32,475 nt of DNA from Pseudomonadota bacterium (GTDB lineage Bacteria > Pseudomonadota > Gammaproteobacteria > Steroidobacterales > Steroidobacteraceae): positions 1-32,475 of the forward strand of contig CANGFV010000012.1 in assembly GCA_947453225.1 (NCBI GenBank), in the 5' to 3' direction. Shown piece after piece: positions 8,902 to 18,697 of this stretch. Under the pieces are notes generated by a model that saw nothing but the letters and a program-made list of their open reading frames with translations, made no database searches and was not told the DNA's origin. Position numbers and translations under genes: made by a program. Position 1 is the first letter of the stretch; every line of letters starts with the position of its first letter.

Positions 8902-9567
8902 TCAGCCGAGGTGCTTGTTGAGCAAATTGATGAACTCTGCTCTTGGGATGTTGCGTGCTCCAAGCCTCAACAGGTGAGGGGTGGCCATTTGGCAATCAAT
9001 GAATACTGGGGTAAAGCCCAGAATGCCTTGGCATAGCGCCTTGACTGCGATTTTGGAGGCATCACTGGTTCGGCTAAACATGGATTCGCCGAAGAAAATA
9101 TTGCCAAGTCTCACGCCATATAAGCCGCCAACCAGTAAATGATTAAGCCGAACTTCTATGGAATGAGCATGACTTAGTCGGTGCAGCTCCCAGTAAGCGG
9201 ATTGCATCTCCGAAGTGATCCAAGTGCCTGAGCTGCGCAAGTCTGGGTCGGCGCAGCCCTCCATGACGCCAGAAAAATCTTGATCGATTGACAGTTGAAA
9301 GCCTTTATTGCGTGCGGTTTTTTCTAAACTGCGCGAGGTCTTAAATTCAGTTGGGAACAGTACCGTGCGTGGGTTGGGTGACCACCACAGAATAGGCTGG
9401 CCTTGTGAATACCAAGGGAAAATTCCACGGCGATAGGCTGCTAATAACCGATCTGGGCTGAGGTCACCGCCGGCTGCGAGCAGACCTTCAGGGTCATTGA
9501 GCGCTGAGTCAACCGCAGGAAATTGCTCAGGTGCATCATCAATATGTAGCCAAGTTAATGCGCTCAT
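8902..9567 (-). CDS. aat: Leucyl/phenylalanyl-tRNA--protein transferase
   Basis: Aat transfers Leu or Phe from aminoacyl-tRNA to proteins with N-terminal Lys or Arg, creating N-degrons read by ClpS. Family motifs are all visible: GLLAAGGDLS, RRGIFPWYS, ILWWSPNPRTVLFP, GTWIT, HAHSIEV, GGLYGV, FGESMFSR, ASK and FIDCQ. Length (221 residues) is slightly below the E. coli enzyme because the C-terminal tail is shorter. The ATG at 9567 shares one base with the stop of the upstream gene (TGATG); a GTG at 9570 is the alternative, and either implies translational coupling. In many proteobacteria an arginyl or Bpt-type transferase gene is adjacent. Here none is seen, and the neighbour is a COG3146-type protein. 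Confidence 0.95.
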   Translation of the reverse strand: MSALTWLHIDDAPEQFPAVDSALNDPEGLLAAGGDLSPDRLLAAYRRGIFPWYSQGQPILWWSPNPRTVLFPTEFKTSRSLEKTARNKGFQLSIDQDFSGVMEGCADPDLRSSGTWITSEMQSAYWELHRLSHAHSIEVRLNHLLVGGLYGVRLGNIFFGESMFSRTSDASKIAVKALCQGILGFTPVFIDCQMATPHLLRLGARNIPRAEFINLLNKHLG

Positions 9568-10736
9568 CACTGAGGCTCCGAGTGCGCCTGACGGTGAAAG
9601 GGAATGTGCGCAGTAAGTTCGGCGGCATAGTGATCAGTCGCTGAGCGTTCGCGAATTAAATGCTCAGATAAGACGCGATGAAAGTCGGCGTTATTCACAT
9701 GGTGCGCCGAATACGTGAGGGACGGCTCAAAGCCGCGAGCGATTTTGTGTTCGCCCTGCGTGCCAGGTTCGAAGATCTGAATTCCTTTTTCGATGCAAAA
9801 CTCGATACCTTGGTAGTAACAAGTTTCAAAATGCAGGCTATCAAAGCGTTGATCAGCGCCCCAATAACGACCAAACAACGTGTTATCGCTGACAAAAAAT
9901 ATTGCCGCGGCAACAGCTTCGCCACGATATTCAGCGAGTTTGACCATGACCTGCGTGGGTAAGGCTTGAGCAACGCGGTGAAAAAACTCAGGTGTTAGAT
10001 AGTGTTCGTGGCCATGTTGATGAAAAGTCGACTGTGAAAAGGAAAAGACTTTTTTCCATAGTGCTTCATCGAGTTCATCTCCATTGAGTGTTCTAAATTG
10101 AATGCCAAATTCATCCAATACACGTCGTCGTTCACGCCGTGCTTTTTTTCGTTTATCGGCACGAAAAGAGGCTAAGAAATCATCCATCGACTGATATTTA
10201 CGATTAAACCAATGAAATTGGCATTGAGTGCGGATTAACCAGCCTGAGGCGTCTAATGTGTTCAGATCTTCTGCATGTGGAAACAAAACATGGGTGCTAG
10301 AAAGCTTGAGTTCTTCAGTGATTAATTTTAGCGTCTCAATTAATTCGCCGCGCAGAAGTTGTGAATCAGTATGCTTAGCCAGCAATGCACGCGGCCCGGT
10401 AGCGGGTGTGAAGGGAATGGCGCTCACTAACTTTGGATAATAAGACCGCCCGCTATTAGAAAAATGATGGTTATAAAATTCTGCCCAGCTGAAGTCGAAG
10501 ACGAATTCGCCCATGGAGTGGGTTTTAAGATACAGCGGCATGGCTGCAGCAAGGCTACCTTGCGGATTCAGCAGTATGAGATGGTGGGGGATCCATCCGG
10601 TGGCGGCGCAGACGCATCCAGTATCTTCAAGTGCCGCCAAAAACTCATGACGCAGAAATGGCTGACCGCAGAGATCCAGTGCATTCCAGTCCGTTGCCGA
10701 AACTTCATGAATGGATCGCAGGATGCGGGCAGTCAT
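9567..10736 (-). CDS. GNAT/FemAB-like acyltransferase of the COG3146 (DUF482) family
   Basis: The 389-residue protein resembles the COG3146 family (annotated as peptidogalycan biosynthesis or predicted N-acyltransferase), which has two GNAT-like folds and no settled substrate. Features seen are an N-terminal AxDWNALD-type opening, the aromatic FSWAEFYNHHF stretch, a basic segment FRADKRKKARRERRRV near residue 195, and the C-terminal half with FGRYWGA, HFETCYYQGIEFCIEKG and EPGTQGEHKIARGFEP. The last motif is characteristic of the family. It has no signal peptide and is likely cytoplasmic. It sits between trxB (14 bases upstream) and aat (stop/start overlap), so the three are probably co-transcribed. 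The family call is good; the biochemical role is unknown. Confidence 0.85.
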   Translation of the reverse strand: MTARILRSIHEVSATDWNALDLCGQPFLRHEFLAALEDTGCVCAATGWIPHHLILLNPQGSLAAAMPLYLKTHSMGEFVFDFSWAEFYNHHFSNSGRSYYPKLVSAIPFTPATGPRALLAKHTDSQLLRGELIETLKLITEELKLSSTHVLFPHAEDLNTLDASGWLIRTQCQFHWFNRKYQSMDDFLASFRADKRKKARRERRRVLDEFGIQFRTLNGDELDEALWKKVFSFSQSTFHQHGHEHYLTPEFFHRVAQALPTQVMVKLAEYRGEAVAAAIFFVSDNTLFGRYWGADQRFDSLHFETCYYQGIEFCIEKGIQIFEPGTQGEHKIARGFEPSLTYSAHHVNNADFHRVLSEHLIRERSATDHYAAELTAHIPFHRQAHSEPQ

Positions 10737-10750
10737 GACTTTATTAGTGT

Positions 10751-11830
<1,080 letters not shown>

Positions 11831-11993
11831 TCAACAGCGGCAAAGTGAAAACAGAGGTGAATGGTATGTCACTGGCTGCGATGAGCCAAGCGTATTGCCT
11901 GAACTTCGGGTAAATTTAGTGTGCTTTATTGCAGAGTAAAAGAAGCAGCAATTGATGTATAAGGTTCTTGAAATTTCTTTCGGTGAGCGTTGA

Positions 11994-14300
11994 GTGGCAA
12001 GTACAACAACACAAGAAAAGGGTTTAAGTGGGGTGGTGTCGCGAGCCCTGCGTGAGAGCGCGTTATTTGTGCTCGGTTCGCTCGCTTTGATTTTGCTTAT
12101 TGCCCTGATGACCTTTGATACTGCAGATCCTTCGTTTTATACCACTGGCGAGCCAGGCCCTGTGGCGAATTGGATTGGACCTTTTGGCGCCAGTCTTGCT
12201 GGTTTTCTGATGGGTTTGTTTGGCTGCGCATCGTTTCTTTTCCCTGTGTTGCTCGGATTCTTGGGCTGGTTTCTATTTCGCGGCGAGCAAGTTGAAAATC
12301 AAAGTCGATCTTCTTTGGCGTTTCGTATTGGTGGTTTTGTACTCACGCTGTTGACCAGTTGTGGGCTGGCAACTTTGCACTTTTCCGGTGAGAACTATCT
12401 GAATACTGCCGGCGGTGTATTGGGTGACATCATTGGTACTGGGTTATTGCATAGTCTCAATATTCTGGGCACCACACTGCTGTTGCTGGCGCTTTGGCTG
12501 GCCGCTGTATCGCTGTTTATTGGAGTGTCATGGATCGAAATTATGGATCGTCTCGGCTTTTGGGTGCTGGCAGGTGTGGATTGGGCGCAACAACGTTGGC
12601 AGGATGCTCAAGATCGTAAAGTGGGGCGTGAATCCAAAGAAGCCCGTCTTGAAGTGGTCCGTGAAGAAAAGAAGCGCGTTGCAAAACGTCCGCCGCTAAA
12701 AATTGAAACAATTGCGCCGAAAGTAGAAGCCAGTGCACGTGTTGAAAAAGAACGACAAGTGCCAATGTTTGATCACGCAGCCTCGACTGATCTGCCGCCA
12801 TTATCGTTACTTGATGATGTGCCAACTCGTGAGCCGACGTATTCGGCTGATGCTTTAGAGGCTATGTCGCGGTTGGTTGAATTGAAGCTGCGAGACTTTG
12901 GCGTTGAAGCTGAAGTGGTTGCAGTGCATCCAGGCCCTGTTGTTACGCGCTTTGAGTTGCAGCCCGCGGCGGGCGTTAAGGTCAGTCAGATTAGTAATCT
13001 CTCTAAGGATTTAGCCCGAGCACTTTCTGCGGTTAGCGTTCGAATTGTTGAAGTGATTCCCGGTAAATCAACGGTAGGGCTTGAAATTCCTAATGAAAAG
13101 CGGGAATTGGTGACGCTCGGCGAAATCATTAAGTCCACGGCCTACGACGAGATGGCTTCGCCACTCGCGTTGGTTCTCGGTAAAGACATCAGTGGTGCGC
13201 CGGTAGTGGCTGATTTGGGCAGAATGCCGCACTTGTTGGTGGGTGGTACGACCGGTTCGGGTAAATCCACCGCGGTCAATGCCATGGTGTTGTCCTTGTT
13301 GTACAAGGCGACTGCCGAACATGTGCGCATGATCATGATTGATCCGAAAATGCTCGAGTTGTCTGTATATGAGGGCATTCCGCATTTGCTGTCGCCAGTG
13401 GTCACGGACATGAAGCAAGCAGCGAATGCCTTGCGCTGGTGTGTTGCTGAAATGGAGCGTCGTTATCAACTCATGTCAGCGCTTGGTGTGCGTAATCTTG
13501 CAGGCTTTAATCGCAAGGTTAAAGACGCTCAAGAGGCTAAGCAGCCTATACGTGATCCATTACTGTTGAAACGATTACCGCCAGATCAAAGTCTTGACAC
13601 AGTGCCTTTCCTTGAGCCTATGCCATTCATCGTCGTCATTGTTGATGAGTTGGCAGACATGATGATGATTGTAGGTAAGAAGGTGGAGCAATTGATTGCA
13701 CGCTTGGCACAAAAGGCACGCGCCTCAGGGATTCACTTGATTTTGGCGACGCAAAGACCTTCTGTCGATGTGATTACCGGCTTAATCAAGGCCAATATCC
13801 CTACGCGTATTGCTTTCCAAGTATCGGCAAAAGTGGACTCAAGAACTATTTTGGATCAGATGGGTGCAGAGCAACTGTTGGGTCATGGTGATATGTTGTT
13901 CTTACAACCCGGTACCTCTGTGCCCGTGCGTGTGCATGGTGCATTCGTGTCAGACGCAGAAGTACATCGAGTTGTTGGATCATTAAAAACAAGCGCCGGC
14001 CCTGCATATATTCAAGAAATTTTGGATGGCCCAAGCGGAGCTTTGCCGGGTATTCCGGGTGAAGAAGGCGAAGAGGGTGAAGGTGGTGGCGACTCCGAAC
14101 AAGATGCGCTCTACGATGAGGCGGTCAAAATTGTGATTGAAAGTCGCAAGGCCTCTATTTCATATGTACAACGGCGCCTTAAGATTGGTTATAACCGTGC
14201 TGCACGCATGCTGGAAGCAATGGAAAGTGCAGGTCTGGTCAGTACTCTACAGTCTAATGGTCTGCGTGAAGTGTTAGTGCCTAGCTCTAATCAGGATTAG
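11994..14300 (+). CDS. ftsK: DNA translocase FtsK (GTG start)
   Basis: FtsK is the septal DNA pump that clears and aligns chromosome termini and activates XerCD recombination. The 768-residue protein has about four N-terminal membrane segments (about 22-42, 61-97, 110-130, 155-180) and a short charged linker (about 200-270). The RecA-like motor has Walker [14 protein letters not shown] near residue 417 and Walker [16 protein letters not shown]. The C-terminal winged-helix gamma domain ([20 protein letters not shown] ... [13 protein letters not shown]) reads KOPS sites. The start is GTG: the preceding codon is an in-frame TGA, so no longer product is possible. The linker is short compared with E. 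coli but normal for many bacteria. It begins an ftsK-lolA-vanZ-like-rarA run with overlapping or touching ends. Confidence 0.97.
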   Translation: MASTTTQEKGLSGVVSRALRESALFVLGSLALILLIALMTFDTADPSFYTTGEPGPVANWIGPFGASLAGFLMGLFGCASFLFPVLLGFLGWFLFRGEQVENQSRSSLAFRIGGFVLTLLTSCGLATLHFSGENYLNTAGGVLGDIIGTGLLHSLNILGTTLLLLALWLAAVSLFIGVSWIEIMDRLGFWVLAGVDWAQQRWQDAQDRKVGRESKEARLEVVREEKKRVAKRPPLKIETIAPKVEASARVEKERQVPMFDHAASTDLPPLSLLDDVPTREPTYSADALEAMSRLVELKLRDFGVEAEVVAVHPGPVVTRFELQPAAGVKVSQISNLSKDLARALSAVSVRIVEVIPGKSTVGLEIPNEKRELVTLGEIIKSTAYDEMASPLALVLGKDISGAPVVADLGRMPHLLVGGTTGSGKSTAVNAMVLSLLYKATAEHVRMIMIDPKMLELSVYEGIPHLLSPVVTDMKQAANALRWCVAEMERRYQLMSALGVRNLAGFNRKVKDAQEAKQPIRDPLLLKRLPPDQSLDTVPFLEPMPFIVVIVDELADMMMIVGKKVEQLIARLAQKARASGIHLILATQRPSVDVITGLIKANIPTRIAFQVSAKVDSRTILDQMGAEQLLGHGDMLFLQPGTSVPVRVHGAFVSDAEVHRVVGSLKTSAGPAYIQEILDGPSGALPGIPGEEGEEGEGGGDSEQDALYDEAVKIVIESRKASISYVQRRLKIGYNRAARMLEAMESAGLVSTLQSNGLREVLVPSSNQD

Positions 14301-14303
14301 GTG

Positions 14304-14978
14304 ATGATTAAGGGAAGAGGTTGCTTTGCGCTGATAGGTTTGTGTCTATTGTTTTGTCTTGATTTTGCGATGGCACAAACTGAAACCACTATTGAGGGCG
14401 GGTATGCCAAGCTCGATCGTCTGCTTAATTCACTTAATACAATACAAGCAGACTTTACCCAAGTCGTTCAAGATAATCGCGATCAAGAAATTGAGCGAAG
14501 TAGCGGTCAATTGCAAATTAAGCGACCGGGTAAATTTAGATGGGAATATAAGAAGCCAAATCTGCAGACGTTAGTGTCAGACGGCCAGCGGCTATGGATA
14601 TATGATGCGGAATTAGAGCAGGTCACTATTAATCGAATTGATGCTTCATTTATGGGTTCGCCTGCAATGTTGCTATCAGGTCAGGATGGCTTACGAGCTA
14701 ATTTTGAGATTGAGCATGTTGAGCAGCGTGCTGATTTATTCGTGATTAATCTTGCGCCCAAGATGGCGGCCAGTTCTGACTTTAAGTTAATTCAAGTCTC
14801 GATACGTGGCGAGCAATTGGTGGGAATGTCTCTTACAGATAAATTAGGTCAAATAACTTCACTGCAATTCACCCAATTTAAGCGAAACCCAAAGTTAGCT
14901 GACAGCCAGTTTGTATTTGCTCCGCCCAAAGATGTGGATCTAGTGGATAACACCCGCCAGGCTGGAAAAGTTAAATGA
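14304..14978 (+). CDS. lolA: Outer-membrane lipoprotein carrier protein LolA
   Basis: LolA is the periplasmic chaperone that ferries lipoproteins from LolCDE to the outer-membrane receptor LolB. The protein starts with a Sec signal peptide (hydrophobic core FALIGLCLLFCLDFAM, cleavage after AMA). The mature part has the LolA signatures TIQADFTQVVQD, SGQLQIKRPGKFRWEY and DGQRLWIYD. Length (224 residues) is typical. The ATG at 14304 is chosen over the GTG at 14301 because an AGGA lies about 9 bases upstream and both give essentially the same protein. It starts immediately after the ftsK stop and overlaps the next gene by four bases (ATGA), so translation is probably coupled. Confidence 0.93.
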   Translation: MIKGRGCFALIGLCLLFCLDFAMAQTETTIEGGYAKLDRLLNSLNTIQADFTQVVQDNRDQEIERSSGQLQIKRPGKFRWEYKKPNLQTLVSDGQRLWIYDAELEQVTINRIDASFMGSPAMLLSGQDGLRANFEIEHVEQRADLFVINLAPKMAASSDFKLIQVSIRGEQLVGMSLTDKLGQITSLQFTQFKRNPKLADSQFVFAPPKDVDLVDNTRQAGKVK

Positions 14979-15364
14979 TGTTTAACGACCTGCGTTTCAT
15001 TCGATTTTGGTTTGTGCTGGGTTGGGTCTTTGTTGCCGCGGCGATGGTGCTGAGCCTGATGCCATTGCAGCAGGTCACGATGCCATCATGGAATGATAAG
15101 TTTGAACACACCATGGGTTATTTTTTATTGACCTTATGGTTCTGCGGTCTGTATCGGCGTCAACGTTATTGGGTGGTTGCGCTGTGGATGTTCGCTATGG
15201 GTGTTCTAGTTGAGATATTGCAAGGCATGATGCACCTAGGTAGGCAGGCAGATATTAAGGATATTTATGCCGATATTCTTGGTGTCGGCATCGCTATTTT
15301 TTTGGCGATGACTCCGTTGGGTCGTTGGCCTTACTGGTTCGAGAAGCTTGTGCCTAAGGCTTGA
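14975..15364 (+). CDS. VanZ-like small membrane protein
   Basis: This is a 129-residue integral membrane protein with about four hydrophobic segments (about 9-29, 45-61, 65-84, 98-113). The motif DKFEHTMGYFLLTLW after the first segment and the ADIKDIYADILGVGIA stretch are typical of the VanZ-like family, whose members have no agreed general role (one member affects teicoplanin resistance). It overlaps lolA by four bases and its stop shares a base with the rarA ATG, so it is embedded in a tightly coupled operon. In many gammaproteobacteria lolA is followed directly by rarA, so this gene looks like an operon insertion specific to some lineages. Family call good, function unknown. Confidence 0.85.
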   Translation: MMFNDLRFIRFWFVLGWVFVAAAMVLSLMPLQQVTMPSWNDKFEHTMGYFLLTLWFCGLYRRQRYWVVALWMFAMGVLVEILQGMMHLGRQADIKDIYADILGVGIAIFLAMTPLGRWPYWFEKLVPKA

Positions 15365-16653
15365 TGGTCGATCTTGTGACTAGTGATTTTCGACCGTTGG
15401 CAGATCGATTGCGACCTGGTTCGCTAGATGAAGTTGTAGGGCAGGAGCATTTGCTTGCAGCTCACTTGCCTTTACGAAGGATGGTTGAAGGCGGGCAGGT
15501 GCATTCTATGATTTTGTGGGGTCCGCCCGGTACGGGTAAGACGACCATTGCACGATTAATTGCCCGCAATTGCGACGCCGAATTCATCGCCTTGTCTGCT
15601 GTAATGGCGGGTGTTAAAGATATTCGTACTGCGGTAGAACAGGCTCAAATGCTGCGTCAGCAATCTGGTCGCCGCACGGTTTTATTTCTTGATGAAGTAC
15701 ATCGCTTCAACAAGGCACAACAGGATGCTTTTTTGCCCTGGGTTGAAGATGGTACTTTGGTGTTTATTGGCGCTACGACTGAGAATCCCTCATTTGAATT
15801 AAATAATGCTCTGTTGTCTCGTACGCGAGTGTATGTGCTGCGAGCCTTATCTGAGTCTCACCTAGCTACCTTGTTGCAACGTACTTTGGAGAAAGAAGTG
15901 CCCAGCTTAACAATTGAAGCTGGTTCAATCGCCTTACTTGCTAGTGCTGCAGATGGGGATGGTCGTCGTGCAATGAATATGCTGGAGTTAGCCATTGATC
16001 TGGCGCGCACCGAACCTGAGCCTTACTTTAGTTTGGCCATCGCTAAAGAAGTAAGTGGCGGTGTGCTGAGGCGTTTCGATAATCAAGGCGACATTTTTTA
16101 CGATCAAATATCAGCTTTGCATAAATCGGTTCGCGGCAGTGATCCTGACGCTGCGCTTTATTGGTTGGCGCGTATGTTAGATGGCGGGTGTGATCCTAGG
16201 TATATTCTGCGGCGAGTGCTGCGCATGGCTTCCGAGGATATAGGTAATGCTGATCCGCGTGCGTTAACGCTGGCGCTAGAGGCTAGCGAGGTTTATGAGC
16301 GATTGGGGAGTCCCGAAGGTGAGTTGGCTATTGCTCAGGCCGTGGTATTTCTCTCTTGCGTGGCTAAAAGTAATGCCATGTATGTCGCCTTTAATGAGGC
16401 GATGAGTGACGCCAAAAGTTCGGGATTATTGGAAGTGCCGATACATTTACGAAATGCGCCGACTCGACTGATGAAGCAGTTGGGGCATGGCGTGGGGTAT
16501 CGCTATGCTCATGATGAGCCGGAGGCTTTTGCCTCAGGTCAAACGTACTTTCCTGATCAGATGGTGAGTCGGCACTATTATCGACCCGTATCTCGGGGTC
16601 TGGAAATTAAGATTGCCGAAATGCTACAAAAGCATAGAGAGACCAAGATATAA
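15364..16653 (+). CDS. rarA: Replication-associated recombination protein A (RarA/MgsA AAA+ ATPase)
   Basis: RarA is a clamp-loader-like AAA+ ATPase that acts at stalled replication forks. The 429-residue protein opens with the typical LADRLRPGSLDEVVGQEHLL. It has Walker A GPPGTGKTT at about 53-61, Walker B VLFLDEVHRF, sensor 1 FIGATTENPSFELN with LLSRTRVY, and the C-terminal tetramerisation region (AALYWLARMLDGGCDPRYIL, RRVLRMASEDIGNADP, Mg-chelatase/RarA C-terminal domain). The ATG at 15364 shares one base with the stop of the VanZ-like gene (TGATG); a TTG at 15361 is an unlikely alternative. It is the last gene of the ftsK run before a gap of 87 bases to serS. Confidence 0.96.
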   Translation: MVDLVTSDFRPLADRLRPGSLDEVVGQEHLLAAHLPLRRMVEGGQVHSMILWGPPGTGKTTIARLIARNCDAEFIALSAVMAGVKDIRTAVEQAQMLRQQSGRRTVLFLDEVHRFNKAQQDAFLPWVEDGTLVFIGATTENPSFELNNALLSRTRVYVLRALSESHLATLLQRTLEKEVPSLTIEAGSIALLASAADGDGRRAMNMLELAIDLARTEPEPYFSLAIAKEVSGGVLRRFDNQGDIFYDQISALHKSVRGSDPDAALYWLARMLDGGCDPRYILRRVLRMASEDIGNADPRALTLALEASEVYERLGSPEGELAIAQAVVFLSCVAKSNAMYVAFNEAMSDAKSSGLLEVPIHLRNAPTRLMKQLGHGVGYRYAHDEPEAFASGQTYFPDQMVSRHYYRPVSRGLEIKIAEMLQKHRETKI

Positions 16654-16728
16654 CGTCTAAAATCACCGTAATGAGTTTAATTACTGTCTGTCGACGAAGT
16701 AATATTTGTTGGACGATCGTTGGGTTGA

Positions 16729-18021
<1,293 letters not shown>

Positions 18022-18258
18022 AGTTTCCAGACTCTGAAGGCGTGATTATTCAATAATTTACTTCATTTAAGCAATTTAAATATCTGATTAATATGGTTTA
18101 ATTATTAATTAAATGATGCCAGCCTGGCTGTTCTGAGTCTGTTTTGTTGCTTTGATTTGTAATGAATCATCCGGCGTTAGCTTTCTCCGGTTACTTTAAT
18201 TTTGAGTTCAGTTCTGGACGAAATCACCCAAGGATATGGCTTCATTACGCCTTGGGCA

Positions 18259-18286
18259 TTGAAAACCTGCCTGCATCGTATATAGT
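18259..18286 (+). promoter_or_regulatory. Sigma-70 promoter for the small acidic gene and probably lysC-lysA
   Basis: TTGAAA (18259-18264) and TATAGT (18281-18286) are 16 bases apart, close to consensus. The predicted start of transcription is near 18293, giving a leader of about 60 bases before the GTG at 18355. The site directly follows the CCCAAGG/CCTTGGG inverted repeat, which could be an operator. No comparably good promoter is seen between the small gene and lysC-lysA. Confidence 0.6.
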
Positions 18287-18298
18287 CCGCGCTTCGCA

Positions 18299-18354
18299 AG
18301 GGGGTAACCCCTAAACTTACTGTTTTACGTGGAATTTCTGTTAGGAAAGCTAAC
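18299..18354 (+). promoter_or_regulatory. Structured 5' leader with GNRA-loop hairpin and Shine-Dalgarno hairpin
   Basis: Two hairpins are visible. AGGGG (18299-18303), loop GTAA, CCCCT (18308-18312) forms a stem capped by a GNRA-type tetraloop almost at the predicted 5' end. GTTAG (18340-18344), loop GAAAG, CTAAC (18350-18354) places the ribosome site AGGAAAG in the stem and loop directly beside the GTG start. An 8-base direct repeat ACGTGGAA occurs at 18327 and 18353. Structures are seen; regulation is inferred. Confidence 0.4.
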
Positions 18355-18576
18355 GTGGAAAGAGATGACGACCAATTCGATCTTGATGATGATTTTGTGC
18401 CGCCGAGTGAGGAAGCCGTAGATTACGATCGTATGATGGATCGTACTGAACGGCGCGTCCGGCCTGGTACTGGCGCTGCGGTCAAAAAAGGACCAGCAGC
18501 CTGGAGTAGGCTTGAAGATGTGCTGGCCGAAAAACGTTTGCAGAAAGCACTGCAGGAATTTGATGTTGACACCTAA
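18355..18576 (+). CDS. Small acidic protein of unknown function (possibly PA3496-like)
   Basis: This is a 73-residue protein with a very acidic N-terminal half (ERDDDQFDLDDDF, EEAVDYD), a basic centre (RTERRVRPG, AVKKG) and a predicted C-terminal helix ending RLEDVLAEKRLQKALQEFD. It has no membrane segment or signal peptide. That it is a real gene is supported by a near-consensus promoter, a ribosome site AGGAAAG seven bases before the GTG, and a rho-independent terminator shortly after the stop. The C-terminal pattern (RLxxxLxEKRLxKxLxEFDxD) recalls the small acidic PA3496-like proteins labelled as putative envelope-integrity proteins, but I cannot confirm this without a search. It lies 121 bases upstream of lysC-lysA on the same strand. 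Function unknown. Confidence 0.75.
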   Translation: MERDDDQFDLDDDFVPPSEEAVDYDRMMDRTERRVRPGTGAAVKKGPAAWSRLEDVLAEKRLQKALQEFDVDT

Positions 18577-18585
18577 TTCCCCGCA

Positions 18586-18618
18586 GTTAGCTTGTTCAAG
18601 CTGACGCCTAACGTCAGC
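18586..18618 (+). promoter_or_regulatory. Overlapping, mutually exclusive hairpins before the terminator
   Basis: Hairpin A pairs GTTAGCTT (18586-18593) with AAGCTGAC (18598-18605), one G-U pair, loop GTTC. Hairpin B pairs GCTGACG (18600-18606) with CGTCAGC (18612-18618), loop CCTAA. They share 18600-18605 and so cannot form together. They stand between the small gene and its terminator. Complementarity is seen; a switching role is speculative. Confidence 0.35.
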
Positions 18619-18627
18619 AAATTTTCG

Positions 18628-18660
18628 AAACGGGGCCACTTGATGTGAACCCCGTTTTTG
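18628..18660 (+). terminator. Rho-independent terminator (or attenuator) upstream of lysC-lysA
   Basis: AAACGGGG (18628-18635) pairs with CCCCGTTT (18650-18657) across a 14-base loop, followed by a T-rich tail (TTTTTGTTTG overlapping the stem end). It follows the small acidic gene by 51 bases and ends about 40 bases before the lysC-lysA ATG. Since no clear promoter lies after it, partial read-through may feed lysC-lysA. Confidence 0.7.
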
Positions 18661-18697
18661 TTTGTGTAACGATTGGAATTGATTACAACAGGTTTAG

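Larger units (their letters stand above)
18022..18354 (+). other. 333-base intergenic region: AT-rich island, inverted repeats and promoter
   Basis: No plausible coding frame is present. From 18046 to about 18115 the sequence is strongly AT-rich and ends in an all-AT 17-base palindrome (18097-18113). A 7-bp inverted repeat (CCCAAGG 18227-18233 / CCTTGGG 18250-18256) ends two bases before a promoter -35. The last 60 bases are the likely transcribed leader of the small gene at 18355. No clear rho-independent terminator for serS was found. Confidence 0.6.

Noticed and set aside
13068-13469. 133-residue open frame antisense to ftsK
   Set aside because: It lies entirely opposite the conserved FtsK motor domain, has no ribosome site and shows no recognisable domain.
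16680-16703. ATTACT / AGTAAT inverted repeat between rarA and serS as a terminator
   Set aside because: Only 6 AT-rich pairs with a 12-base loop and no T-run; too weak to call.
18577-18697. Lysine riboswitch upstream of lysC-lysA
   Set aside because: The gap is about 120 bases, shorter than the known aptamer plus expression platform, and its helices look like simple hairpins and a terminator.
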